Counted from the stretch's first letter, positions 9,502-20,411 are shown. The stretch is DNA of 64,000 nt from Streptomyces sp. P3 (GCA_016893485.2 JAFEKX020000001.1:3286001-3350000); one strand, 5' to 3'. The notes: generated by a model not told the origin, from the sequence alone. Made by a program: numbers and translations.

Positions 9502-12500
9502 CGGCGACCACGGTCCAGGCCCCGCCCCCGGCGGCGGACCCCTCCAGCACGGCCATCGCGGGACCTCCGGAGGGGCCGAGGTCATGGCGCTGGCTGCTGG
9601 GGTTCTGGGCCGTGGTGTTCGTGCTGTTCCTCGCCGTGCACCCGGGGCGGCAGACCTTCGACACCAAGCTCGGTGTCACCGTCGATCCGGGTCAGTTCCT
9701 GTCCGACCTGGGCCAGTTGTGGCACGACCGGGGTTCGTTCGGCGGTATCCAGGACCAGTACGCGGGCTACCTCTGGCCGATGCTCCCGTTCTACTGGCTG
9801 GCCCACGCCGTGCAGTTGCCGGTGTGGCTCGCGGAACGCCTGTGGTTGTCGCTGATCCTCTCGGTCGCCTTCTGGGGCGCGCTGCGGCTGGCCGAGCGGC
9901 TGCGGGTCGGCAGCCCCGCGTCCCGGCTGCTGGCCGCCGTGACGTACGCGTTGTGGCCGGTGTTCACGATCGTCGTGGGCTCGACGTCCGCAGCCGCGCT
10001 CCCGGGGGCCTTCCTTCCCTGGGTGCTGCTGCCGCTCACCAACGAGCGTTACACGGCCCGGATCGCGGCCCTGCGGTCGGCGCTGATCGTCCCGTTCATG
10101 GGCGGGGTGAACGCGGCGGCGACACTCGCCTCGCTCCTCCCCGTCGGCCTGTATCTGCTGTCCCGCCCACCGGGGCCACGGCAGCGCAAGCTGATCGCGT
10201 GGTGGGCGCCGGGGGTGATCCTGGCGACGGCGTGGTGGTGGATCCCACTGCTCATGCTCGGTGTCTACGGCGAGAACTTCCTTCCCTACGTGGAGACTTC
10301 GCAGACCACGACGGACACCATGTCGGCGACGGAGGGCCTGCGTGGAGCCGGTGACTGGGTCGCCTATCTGCATCTCGGAGAGGCCTGGATACCGGCCGGA
10401 TGGACGGTCGTCTCGTCGGTGATCGTCATCGTCTGCTCGGCCCTCGCGGCCGGCCTCGGCCTGGCGGGCCTGGCCCGACGGGACATGCCGGAGCGGCGCG
10501 CTGGCTGGTGCTGACCGCCGTGACGGTCGCGCTGATCCTGTTCGCCGGATACGGCGGCGCGTTCGGGGCGCCCTTCCACGGGCTGGTGCAGGACTGGCTG
10601 AACGGCCCGCTGGTCCCCTTCCGCAACATCTACAAGTTCCAGGCGGGCCTGGCCCTCGCGCTCGTCCTCGGCCTGGCCCACCTGGTGGGCATCGCCGCCG
10701 AGTCACGCGGAGCGCGCCCGGTCCCGGGCCGCCGGCTCGTCCCCCTGATCGCGCTGATCCTCGTGCTGCCCGGTCTCGCGTGGCCGTATCTCAACGGGTC
10801 GATCCTGAACCCGGGTTCGTTCCGGCAGCTCCCCAAGTACTGGCAGTCCACGGCGGATTGGCTGCACACGTACTCCCCGACTCCCGCGCCCTGGTCGTCC
10901 CGGCGACCGCGCACGGCATCTACACCTGGGGCTCCCCCATCGACGAGCCCCTCGACGTCCTCGCCGACTCCCGCTGGGCCGAGCGCGACTACGTCCCGAT
11001 GGGCACCCCGGCAACCGGCGCGCGATGGACGCCGTGGAACAGGCGCTGGCCAGCGGCAGCGAAGTCCCGGGTCTGGCCGACTACTTGAGCCGGGCGGGCA
11101 TCTACTACGTCGTCGTCCGCAACGACCTCGATCCCGACCAGATCGGCTACGTCCCGACGACCACCGTCAAACGCACCCTGGAACAGTCCGGCTACCAACG
11201 GGTGACCGGCCTGGGCCCCGTCATGACCGGCGGTCGCATCGCCAACGACACCCCGCTCCAGGTGGAGGGCCTCTACCCGCGCCAACGGGCGGTGGAGATC
11301 TACGAGCCGACGAGCAAGGACGTGATCCGCCCCGGCCAGGCGGGCCTGACGCCGGTGGCCGACACGGCGGTGGTCTCGGGCGGCCCGGAGTCACTCCTCC
11401 CCCTCGCGACCGAACTCCGGCGCAGGGCAACGGTGTTGACGGGCGACAACCACCCGGGCCTGGGCTCCCCCGCCCTGCAGATCGTCGGCGACGGACTGCG
11501 CCGCGCGGACACCCGCTTCGGCCTGGTCGACGCCAACACCTCGTACACCTACACCCCCACGGAACGCAACGCGCCCGACGCGGTCCAGGACGCCGGGAAG
11601 AAGCCGAAGCAGATCCTGCCGACGAAGGGCATCGCCCACCAGACGGTCGCGCAGCTGCGGGGTGCCCGCTCGGTGACGGCATCGTCCAGCGGCAACTGGC
11701 TGTTCTCGCTCCCCCAGTTCGACCCGGTGAACGCCTTCGACGGCAACCCCGACACGGCGTGGGCGGAGGGCGCGCCGGGTTCGCCGAACGGGCAGTGGCT
11801 GCGCATCGGGTTCGCCGGCGGGTCGTACGACATGCCGCGTTCGTTCAGGGTCACCCCGCTCCCGCAGGAGAGCGTGCGGGCGGCGGCGACGAAGGTGCGG
11901 GTGCAGACGGCGAAGGGCACGGTGACCAGCTTCCTCCAGCCGAGCGGCATGACCCAGACCATCAAGTCCCCTCCGGGTGAGACGAGTTGGATGAAGCTGA
12001 CGATCGTCGACTCGGTGGCCCGGCACACCGGTCTGACCGGTGCGGGCTTCTCCGAGATCGCCCTTCCCCACGTCCAGGTGACCCGGCTCCTCAAGCTTCC
12101 GACCGACGCCGACACGACCGACGCGTCCGCCGAGGTCATCTCCCTGCACCGCACGGCCGACCCGACGGGCCTCTCCCCGACGGGCACGGAGGCGGGCCTG
12201 CACCGCACGTTCTCGACGTCGACGGCGGGAACGTACGAGATGAAGGCGAGCGCGGTCGCCATCCCCGGCGAGGAGTTGGACAAACTCCTCTACGAAGTGG
12301 CCCCCGCGCAGCAACACCGCATCACCGCGACGGCGGACTCCACCGCCGCACTCGGCACGGGCCTGTCCGCCCGCAACCTCACGGACGGCGACCTGACGAC
12401 GGGCTGGGTGGCGGGCGACCGCCCGACGATCCACCTCACCTGGACCGGCAAACAGGCAGTGGGGAAGTGGTGTTGGCCCCGGCGGGCGGCCTGTCGACGC

Positions 12501-13748
12501 GTCCGACCGAGGTCGACATCACCTCACCCGACGGCTCGACGATCGCGGGCGTGGACGAGAACGGCGTGGCCCGCTTCGACCCGATCACGACGGACCGCCT
12601 GACCATCACCGTCACCAAGACGGCCCCCTGACCCTCCACAACCCGATAGCGGACGACAACCTCCAACTCCCGGTGGGCCTCACCGAGGCCTACATCCCGG
12701 CCCTCGACACGTACCGCACCCCTCAGCCGAACCCGTCCCGCCCCTTCACCCTGCCCTGCGGCAAGGGCCCCGTGGTGGCGGTGGACGGCGAGCTGTACGC
12801 AACGAGCGTCCAGGGAACGGTGGGCGACCTCACGGCCCGCCGAGAGGTGCAGGTGACGCCCTGTCAGCAGGGCACGTCGGAGAGGTCGTTGGAGCTGACG
12901 TCCGGCGCACACAGGGTGGAGGCGGGCGACGCGGGCCCGTTGACCCTCACGGACATGACCCTGACCCGGGGCACGCTCACCCAACCCACCGCCACGACCC
13001 GCCAGTTGACGATCCAGGACTGGCTGGGCGACCGCCGCGAGGTGACGGCGGGAGCGGGCGCGGCCTCGTACCTCACCACGTACGAGAACTACAACACGGG
13101 CTGGAAAGCCACCCTGAACGGCAAGGAGTTGTCCGCCCTCCGCCTGGACGGCTGGCAACAGGGCTGGCGCATCCCGGCAGGCGCAGGCGGCAGGATCAAG
13201 CTGACCTATGAACCGGCGACCACCTACGAGGCCGGCCTGATCGGAAGCGGCGCAGCCCTGGCCGCCCTCCTGGCCCTGGTCATCTGGCGCCGCCGAGACC
13301 CCAACCCCGACGACCTCCAACCACCCCCGCCCCTACCGGGCTTGTGGCTGGGCACGGTCGCACTGACCCTGGTAGGAGCAGTCATCGCAGGCTGGCTGGC
13401 CCTACTCGTCCCAGCCCTGGCACTGCTCGCCTACCGCCGCCACGCCCTGCTGGTCCCCATCGCTCTCACAGCGATGACAGGCGCGGGCATAGCGGCGGCG
13501 ACGGGAGCAGGCGACCCGGTGGGCGCAGCCCATGGAGCATTCGGCCACACAGCCCAACTCCTGGCACTGACAGCCCTGTTCGCAGGCCTGGTAAGCACCG
13601 ACGACTGGAGCGCCCCGATAGGGGCGCGGGGAACGGCGCGACAAGCCCCCACCGAACCGGAACCAGACAACGGCGCCGCCTTTCCAGGGGCGCGGGGAAC
13701 TGCGCGACCAGCCCCACGGACCCGCAGGCAAGGGACGAACCGGAATGA
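9498..13748 (+). CDS. AftD-like alpha-(1->3)-arabinofuranosyltransferase (DUF3367), very large membrane protein
   Basis: About 1,417 residues. The N-terminal GT-C part carries the AftD signature around residues 50-100: QTFDTKLGVTVDPGQFL, then GGIQDQYAGYLWPM. It has about ten membrane helices. A large extracytoplasmic region follows with two discoidin/F5-8C-like carbohydrate-binding modules (FDGNPDTAWAEG; LTDGDLTTGWVAGDR), then C-terminal helices. Family members add arabinofuranose from decaprenyl-phospho-arabinose to envelope glycans. Frame breaks occur near 10500, 10890, 11020, 12460, 12625 and between 13600 and 13740. The start ATGA-overlaps the methyltransferase and the stop overlaps the next gene. 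The last ~45 codons cross two copies of the interspersed repeat. Streptomycetes lack mycobacterial arabinogalactan, so the acceptor glycan is unknown. Confidence 0.9.
13621..13650 (+). repeat. Interspersed GC-rich repeat, copy 2
   Basis: A diverged copy of the element (GGGGCGCGGGGAACGGCGCG core) lies within the 3' end of the AftD-like gene, 37 bp upstream of copy 3 in the same orientation. It encodes the segment GARGTARQAP. Confidence 0.75.
13687..13715 (+). repeat. Interspersed GC-rich repeat, copy 3
   Basis: A perfect match to the consensus GGGGCGCGGGGAACTGCGCG plus ACCAGCCCC, inside the last 60 bp of the AftD-like gene. With copy 2 it forms a direct pair about 66 bp apart. The reading frame of the gene changes somewhere in this area. 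Confidence 0.85.
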
Positions 13749-15049
13749 CCACACTCAACGAACCCCGCTCACCCACCCGCATCCCCTTCCCCACAGTCGA
13801 CGAGATCGCCCGCCACTGCCACCAGTCCACGGAACCGGAAACCGTCCACATAGAGGTCCACCTCCCCGGCCCCCTGGACGCAGACCGCTTCCGCACCGCA
13901 TTCACGGAGGCCCTCCACCACCACCCCCGCATCCTCATGCGCGAGGCCCCACGCCCTTGGTACCGCCGCCGCTACGAATGGGAACTGACCCCCGCCCCGG
14001 ACATAGACGTGGTCACCTTCCCACCCCCCACCCAGGACGCCCTCGAACACGCCCGCACCCGCTCCCTCACCCCACCCCGCCCCTGACCACCTCCCCACCC
14101 ATCCGCCTGGAAGCGGTCCCCCTCCCGCCTCCGGGCCCGGGCACCGCCCTGATCCTCACGGTCAACCACACCGCCCTGGACGGCCCCGCCTGCCTCCGCA
14201 TCCTCGCCACCGCAGCGGAGCGCTACGGCGGAGAGGACAACACCCCGACCGCCCCACCGACCCGCTCCCCGGACGCACCGGAGCCCCCGGAGAACACCCC
14301 GTCCGTGTGGACCCCGCCCGCCCGAGTCGCCCCCGGCACCCCGACCGGTCCCCGGCGGCAACGGCCTCCTCCTGGCCGAACTCCCGGTCCCGCACCGACC
14401 CAAGGGCTCCCCGTACACGGTGAACGACCAACTCATGGTCACCACGGCCCTGATGATCGCCCACTGGAACCGGGAACACGGCGAACACCCCCGCCCGCTG
14501 CGCATCACGATGCCCGTGGACGACCGCCCCCGAGGCACGGACATGCCGATAGGCAACGGCACGAGACTCGTGGAAGTCACCTTCGCCCCAGCGGAGTTGA
14601 GCCCCACCTCCGCCGAGATGGCCGACCTGCTCCACCGCACGGCGAACCGCACCCGCACCCTCAAGGCCCTCCAACGCCCCCAACTGGGACACGGAGCAAC
14701 CCTGTTGACGGCCCCGGTCGTCCCCGTGGCCTGGCGCGCCACCCTCACCCGAGGCCTGCGCAGGGCAGCGGCCCCCTGGACCTCGACCACCCTCCTCAGC
14801 AACATCGGCCGCATCCCGTACACCCTGGACTTCGGCGCCCCGGCAGGCCGAGCGCACGCGGTCTGGTTCTCCGCCCCGGCCCGCATGCCCCGCGGCTTCA
14901 CCGTGACGACGGCTTCCACCGCGGGGAAGCTGCACGTCGCCCTCCGCTGGTCCCGCACCCTCCTCGGCCCCGGCGACGGAGCCCACCTCCGCGACCTGTT
15001 CGAGCACTACCTGCACACGACGGAACAGACGGAGGAGCACCCGGCATGA
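13745..15049 (+). CDS. Condensation-domain-like protein (acyltransferase fold)
   Basis: About 435 residues. NHTALDGPA near residue 140 matches the HHxxxDG active-site motif of condensation and PapA-type acyltransferases, with Asn in place of the first His. TVDEIARHCHQS near the start and TTLLSNIGRIP near the end (like the DFG/'SNVG' region of such enzymes) support this. Frame breaks occur near 14085 and between 14300 and 14354. The gene overlaps both neighbours by ATGA. In PapA-type enzymes this fold moves an acyl group onto a sugar or alcohol. A role in acylating the glycan of this locus is an inference. Confidence 0.72.
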
Positions 15050-15787
15050 CGACCACCAGCACCCCGAACCAGGTGCGCCGCGACCTCCGCGACTTCTACG
15101 AGAACCCCGCCGTCCCGGTCGCCTCCGGCCCCTCCCGCACCCTCCGCCAGGCCCGCGTCCTCGCCACCGCCCTGGGCCCGGCCGCCCCCGGACACCCCCG
15201 CACCGTCCTGGACATCGGCTGCGGCGACGGCACCGCGGCGGCCACCGCCGCACCCCCTCCTGACCGGCCACCGGGTGGTCGGCGTGGACTGGTCCCAGGA
15301 CGCCCTCACCCGCGCCAGCACCCACCTCCCGTACACGGTCCGCGGCGAACTCACCGCACTCCCGCTCCGCTCCGCCTCCGCCGACGCCGTGCTGTTCAGC
15401 GAAGTGATCGAGCACCTCGTCGACCCGGACACGGCACTCGCCGAGATCCGCCGCGTCCTGCGCCCGGGAGGCCATCTCATGCTGTCCACCCCGAACTTGG
15501 CGGCCTGGTACAACCGCGCGCTGCTGCTCGCCGGCGTCCAGCCCGTGTTCTCGGAGGTGAGCCTGCGCGCGATCCACGGCCGCCCGGGCAAGGAGGTCGT
15601 AGGACATCTGCGGCTCTACACCCCTCGTGCGTTGAGGGAGTTCGTGGTGGCGGCGGGCTTCACGGTCGTGGGGCTGAAGGGGGCGCCCTTCCACGGTGTA
15701 CCGCGCGCGCTTCGGTCGCTGGACCGACTGGCGTGTCTCAGACCGCAGTTGGCGTCGATCCTGCTGCTGCACGCGCGGAAGACGTAG
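15046..15787 (+). CDS. Class I SAM-dependent methyltransferase
   Basis: About 247 residues. Motif I is VLDIGCGDGTAAA, the acidic loop is VVGVDWSQ, and a later signature is LFSEVIEHLVDPDTAL followed by RVLRPGGHLMLSTPN. A frame change near 15249 (two bases lost or one gained) joins the two halves. ATG 15046 overlaps the stop of the condensation-like gene. It is the second methyltransferase of the locus and is of the Methyltransf_11 type, which acts on small molecules, lipids or sugars. The C-terminal LLLHARKT end is normal in look. Substrate unknown. Confidence 0.83.
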
Positions 15788-15799
15788 GGGGCGCGGGCC

Positions 15800-16710
15800 G
15801 TGTGGTGGGGAGTGGCTGCGGCGCTGTTGGCGAACGTGCTGTACAGCACCGGGTTCGTGCTGGAGAAACGGGCGCTCGGCAGGATGCCCGAGGTGACGGT
15901 CCGTCAACCGGTAAGGCTGCTGCGGCTGGTGCTGGGCAGTCCACTGTGGATCGGTGGATCGCTCGCGCTCGCGTCCGGGTTCGGTGCGCAGCTCGCCGTG
16001 TACCGGACGCTGCCGATCGCCGCCGCGCAGGGCATCTTCGTGTCGGGTCTGGTGCTGCTCGTGCTGCTGTCGACGCGGCTGCTCGGCGAGGAGACCAGCG
16101 GCCGGGAGCGGTACGCGCTCGGGGCGATCCTCGTCGCTCTGCTGATGGTGGTGCTGTCGCTCAAGGAGGGCTCGGACCACGTCAGCCGCAACGCCCCTTA
16201 TCCGCTGGTCCTGTTGGTGTGCGTGCCGTCGCTCGCGGCCGGTGTCTGGCTGTACCGGCGCACCGAGCGGCGCGCGGCACACGGGCTGCCCACCACGGGT
16301 GTCGAGTACGGCGTGGCGGTGGGCCTGTTGTACGGGGTCAGCTCGCTCGCCATCAAAGGGGTGTCGAGCTGTCTGACGACAAGTGACGTGGGTGGGGCGA
16401 TCGTCGGGCTGCTGCGGTCGCCGTACCCGTATCTCCTTCTCTTCACCGGCGCGTTCGGCCTGGTCATGTCGCAGGCGGCGCTGCAGCGGTGCCGGGCCTC
16501 GCTGATCGTGCCGGTCTGCCGACGGTGACCAGTCTGTTCACGGCGGTGCTCGGCACGCTCGCGTTCGGCGAGGCGCTGCCGCACGATCCGCTGCGGCTGG
16601 CCCTGCGGATCGCGGGCACCCTCCTTGCGGTCACCGTTCTGCTGGCCATGCCGAAGCACGACGACGCGCCTCAACCACCGGCTGAGGCCAAGGAGTTGAC
16701 ACCCCCATGA
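15800..16710 (+). CDS. DMT-superfamily (EamA-like) membrane protein
   Basis: About 303 residues with nine or ten hydrophobic helices: for example residues 2-20, 45-65, 70-90, 97-120, 130-150, 170-190, 200-220, and three in the last 90 residues. The repeat of two similar halves fits the drug/metabolite transporter superfamily. GTG 15800 lies 12 bp after the previous stop. A frame break near 16515 joins the last 65 residues. Position within a glycan locus suggests it could flip a lipid-linked sugar, as ArnE/F-like DMT proteins do, but nothing in the sequence proves this. The stop overlaps the Trm112 gene in ATGA. Confidence 0.75.
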
Positions 16711-16916
16711 ACCCGGACAACCCGCTGCTGAGGATTTTGGCCTGCCCGCTCGACAAGGGCCCGCTGCACCTGCTCCCCACGGACGCCCTTTACAACCCGC
16801 GCCTGCGCCGCCGTTACCCCATCGTCGACGGCATCCCGCAACTCCTGCCGTCGTCTGGCGAGCAGGTCACCGACGACGCCGAACACGAGGAACTCCTCAA
16901 ACGGATGGCCCCATGA
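16707..16916 (+). CDS. Trm112-family small zinc-finger-like protein
   Basis: Intact 69 residues: MNPDNPLLRILACPLDKGPL near the start and YPIVDGIPQLLP near the end. The latter is the hallmark of the Trm112/YcaR family. Only one Cys (residue 13) of the usual four zinc ligands is present. Trm112 proteins stabilise and activate SAM methyltransferases in other organisms; YcaR-type bacterial members are less studied. It overlaps both neighbours (ATGA at each side) and directly precedes an FkbM methyltransferase, which makes that enzyme the most likely partner. Confidence 0.85.
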   Translation: MNPDNPLLRILACPLDKGPLHLLPTDALYNPRLRRRYPIVDGIPQLLPSSGEQVTDDAEHEELLKRMAP

Positions 16917-17855
16917 CCCCCACGCCCCGGGGAAACCCGCTCCCCGCACCCTCACCGCCCGGCTCGCGCCCCTTCTCCCCATCCGCCTCGTCGCCGCCAC
17001 CGCGCGTGCCGTCTACCCCCGTTTCGAACCCGAACTGGCGCGCCTGGCCGACCTGTTGCCGCCGGACTGCGGTACGGCGGTCGACGTGGGCGGCTGGTAC
17101 GGCCCCTGGACGCACCGACTGTGGCGGCACGCGCGGGAGGTGGTGACCGTAGAACCGGTCCCGCATCTGGCGCGGCTTCTCGAGGCCGCCGCGCCCGCGC
17201 ACGCCCGGGTGGTCCCGGCCGCCGCCTCGGACCGCCCCGGCACGGCCCGGCTGTGGCTGCCGCCGGACGACGAGGGCGACCGGGGTGTGTCCTCCCTGGT
17301 CCGCCGGGACATCCACGCCCGCGCGGTGCACGTCCCCTGCGTCACGCTCGACGGGCTCGGTCTGCGGGACGTGGGTTTCATCAAGATCGACGTGGACGGC
17401 AGCGAACTGGCCGTCCTGCACGGCGCGACCGGCCTCCTCGCCCGCGACCGCCCCGCGCTCTTCGTCGAGCTGGAGTCCCGCATCCAGCCGATCGCCCCCG
17501 TGGTCACCTATCTGTCGCTGCTCGGCTACGAGGGCTGGGTCCTCCCGGACCGGAACCGGGACTGGGTCCGGCTCGCGGCCTTCCCCCTGGAGGAGGAGCA
17601 GGCCGGACCTCGTACGTCGTCTCGCAGGGGCTGCTGCGGCGGGTCCTGCCGTTCTCCCGGGGCCCCCGCTACGTCAACTCGGTGCTCTTCCTCGCGGACG
17701 GCCGCACCCCGGGTGTCAGTGGCGTGCGCGACGATGGATCGCATGCCCGAGACGAAACGCCCCGCGAGCCCCTTCGGCCCCCTCGACTTCCAACTCGTCC
17801 TGCTGCGCCGCATGGCGGACCACAACCCGGACCTGGTCGAGGACGCCCGTCATGA
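16913..17855 (+). CDS. FkbM-family methyltransferase
   Basis: After a frame break near 16935 the protein reads TLTARLAPLLPIRLVAATAR, then AVDVGGWYGPWTHRL (motif I), VTVEPVPHLARLLEAAAP, and FIKIDVDGSELAVLHG, the diagnostic FkbM signature, followed by LFVELESR. FkbM enzymes O-methylate sugars or polyketides. A second break near 17605 leads to TSYVVSQGLLRRVLPFSRG. The end is uncertain: the frame stops at 17855, which would overlap the next gene by ~110 bp, so a shorter end through a further missing base near 17720 is likely. It is coupled to the Trm112 gene by ATGA. Confidence 0.8.
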
Positions 17856-18329
17856 GCTGGGCGTCTCGATCGCCGACATGCGCGAGGCCAACAAGCGGTG
17901 GCAGGCGATGCTGCACGCCCGCGCGGCCGGGCCGCCGCCTCGCGCTACCGCTCGATCCTGGGCGCCCCCGAGTCGACCGTGCAGCGCAGGATCGGCGACC
18001 TGGACTGCGAGGCCCGGCTGTGGGCGCTGCCCCTCTGGCCGGACCTCCGCTTCGAGGTGCTGACGGCTCCGAACGGCGCCGTGTGGAACGAATGGCTGGT
18101 CCGCGCCCCGGGCACCGAAGGCCCCGCCCTCCACACCCTCGACGACCTGACCCCTGGTCCTGCACGGTCGACGAGGCCGCCCGCGCCTTCGCCCCCGCCC
18201 GCCCCCTGGAGGGCACGGCCCCCACCCGCTGGGGCCTCGCCTTCACCGCGCCGGACGCACAGGGCGTACGCCCACGTGCGCGGCCGAGTTCACCTGGGGC
18301 TGCTCCAGCGGACGGCGGTCAGCGACTAG
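17743..18329 (+). CDS. Conserved hypothetical protein
   Basis: Starts MPETKRPASPFGPLDFQLVL (ATG 17743; ATG 17734 is also possible). It continues in pieces through frame breaks near 17930, 18155 and 18280: RSILGAPESTVQRRIGDLD, PLWPDLRFEVLTAPNGAVW, EWLVRAPGTEGP, and EFTWGCSSG, ending at TAG 18327-18329. About 195 residues, soluble, no signal peptide. I do not recognise the family. It ends 11 bp inside the convergent ATP-grasp gene. Its strand and position make it the last gene of the glycan locus, but it may be unrelated to it. Confidence 0.55.
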
Positions 18330-19196
18330 CGGCCGCCCCGAGGATCGCCTCGACCACCGCGGCCAGTGACGACTCCGGATGCAGATCCAGGAAGAGGTTC
18401 GGCTCGACGAGTTCCAGCTCCATCACACACGGCTCGCCGTCCGGCCCGTCCACGAGGTCCACGCGCGCGTACAGCAGCTCGGGAGAGTCCGGTACGGCGG
18501 CCAACGCCCGCTCCGCGACGGCGAGTTCGGCCTCGGTCGCGGTCCACGCCTCCAGGTCCGGGTGGGACACCTTGTCGTCGTCGTACGCCGTCCCGCGCGC
18601 CAGGACGGCCCCCTTCCGGGAGGCGTGCACGAACCGCCCCCGAAGAACAGCAGCGCCCGCTCCCCGCTGACGTCCACGTTCGTCAGATACGGCTGCACCA
18701 TCGCGGTCAGCCCCTCCGCGTGCATGCGCTCCAGCTGCCGTACGGCCGTCTCGTGCTGGTCGGGCGTGTAGCGGGCGGCGAAGCGGGCGCCCGCGCCGGA
18801 GGTCGGCTTGACGACGTACTCGTGGTCGTCCGGGAGGTCGGCCGGGTCGCCGGGGGCGAGATAGCGGGTCGGCACGACGGGCACGCCGGCCGCCGCGAGG
18901 TCGCCGACGTAGCGCTTGTCGGTGTTCCACCGCACGACCTGTACCGGGTTCGCCAGCCGGGTCGCCTTCGCGGTCCGCTCGGCCCAGGCCACGAACTCGG
19001 CGGGGCGCCAGCTGTAGTCCCAGGTGGAGCGGATGAGCACGAGGTCGTACGAACCCCAGTCGGTACCGGCGTCGTCCCACGGCGCGGCGACCGCCTCGGC
19101 TCCGGCCGCCCGCAACGCCGCCACCAGCACCGGAAGGTCACGGTCCTTGCTGGGCTTGCTTCCGGGGTCGTAGGTGGCGAGCGCGATTCGGGGCAC
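18319..19196 (-). CDS. ATP-grasp domain ligase
   Basis: About 292 residues from GTG 19196, which follows a GGAGG site. The N-terminal PRIALATYDPG and DLVLIRSTWDYSWRP are typical of the ATP-grasp proteins of the RimK/glutathione-synthetase-like type found in actinobacteria. EYVVKPTSGAGARFAARY is the ATP-binding loop, MVQPYLTNVDVSGERAL follows, and MELELVEPNLFLD carries the metal-binding Glu and Asn. A frame break near 18645 joins the C-terminal third. The reaction would join a carboxylate to an amine using ATP. Substrates are unknown. It is divergent from the MerR-PP2C gene. Confidence 0.8.
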
Positions 19197-19293
19197 GGGA
19201 GCCTCCAGCTTCGTACGGCGGTCGGTCTGCGGTCGGTCTGCGGCAGATCGTTTCCGCAGGTTAACCACGGCCACCGCAACCGCGGCAACCGGA

Positions 19294-19325
19294 TTGACCT
19301 TCCCCCTCGGTGAAGCCCCAGCATC
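19294..19325 (+). promoter_or_regulatory. Likely MerR-type promoter/operator
   Basis: TTGACC at 19294-19299 is followed by a dyad with CTTC (19299-19302) and GAAG (19312-19315) arms around a C-rich centre. This is the pattern of MerR-family operators, which lie between -35 and -10. It sits about 30-55 bp upstream of the MerR-PP2C start. The -10 box is not clear. The gene probably regulates itself here. Confidence 0.5.
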
Positions 19326-19350
19326 GGTGACGGAACCGAAGGAGGTCGAG

Positions 19351-20411
19351 GTGCGCATGAAGGGCACGGACATGCTGACGATCGGGGCCTTCGCCCGGGC
19401 GTGCAGGCTGTCGCCGAAGGCGTTGCGGCTGTACGACGAGCTGGAGCTGCTGCGGCCGGCGCGCGTGGACCCCGACAGCGGCTACCGGTACTACGCGGTG
19501 GACCAGCTGGAGCGGGCGCGGCTGGTCGCGTGGCTGCGGCGGCTGGGGATGCCGCTGGCCGGAATCCGTGAGGTGTGCGCACTCGAACCGGCCGCCGCCG
19601 CGCGTGAGATCCGTGCCTTCTGGGCGCGGGTCGAGGCGGAGACGGCGGTGCGGCGGGATCTCGCCGGGTTCCTCGTCGACCATCTCGCGGCCGTGCCGGC
19701 CGTACCGGGAAAGGACACCACCATGCTGGAACTGCGTTATGCCGCCCACTCGGACCGCGGTCTGGTCCGCCCCTCCAACCAGGACACCGCGTACGCGGGC
19801 ACCCGGCTGCTCGCGGTCGCCGACGGGTTCGGTCCGGCGGGCGCGCCCGCGAGCGGGGCCGCGGTGGAGGCGCTGCGCTTCCTGGACACCGAGGAGGTGC
19901 CCGCGGGCAATGTGCTCAACCTGCTGGAGGAGGCGGTACGGGGTGCCACCGAGGCGGTCCGTGACGTGGCCGATCCCGGGGAGAACGGCACGACCCTGAC
20001 CGCGTTGCTGTGGACGGGCTCGCAGCTGGCGCTCGTGCACATCGGGGACTCGCGGGCGTATCTGCTGCGCGACGGCGGGCTGTTCCGGATCACCCACGAC
20101 CACTCGGTCGTCCAGTCGCTCGTCGACGAGGGCCGGCTGACGCCGGAGGAGGCCGGCGCCCACCCCCAACGCGCCCTGCTGCTGAAGGCGTTGACGGTCG
20201 GCACCCCGGACCTGAAACTCCACGACACCCACCGCGGCGACCGCTACCTCCTGTGCTCGGACGGCCTGACCGCGGTCGTCCCGGAGCACCGGATCCGCGA
20301 ACTCCTCACCGCGGGCCAGGACCCGGAGGAGGCGGTACGGTCCCTGGTCGACGCGGCGAACGCGGCCGGGGTCCGGACAACGTCAGTTGTGTGGTGGCGG
20401 ACGTGGTGTAG
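19351..20411 (+). CDS. MerR-type regulator fused to a PP2C-like phosphatase domain
   Basis: GGAGG at 19341-19345 precedes GTG 19351 (ATG 19357 is an alternative). Residues 8-75 are a MerR DNA-binding domain (LTIGAFARACRLSPKALRLY, DSGYRYY). Residues ~125-350 are a PP2C-type Ser/Thr phosphatase domain: HSDRGLVRPSNQDTAY, LLAVADGFG, LVHIGDSRAYLLRDG, YLLCSDGLTAVV and, after a frame break near 20372, GPDNVSCVVADVV. The metal-binding Asp residues in ADGFG, SDGL and PDN are present, so the phosphatase is probably active. This is a one-protein link between DNA binding and dephosphorylation. Partners and signals are unknown. Confidence 0.85.

Noticed and set aside
14162..16282. A 706-codon ORF on the minus strand
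   Set aside because: Opposite to four well-supported genes, Arg/Gln-rich, and without any domain; a typical GC-rich shadow.
12673..16386. A 1,237-codon ORF on the plus strand
   Set aside because: It starts within the AftD-like gene and then runs through the condensation and methyltransferase genes in a wrong frame; it is an effect of high GC and a missing base.
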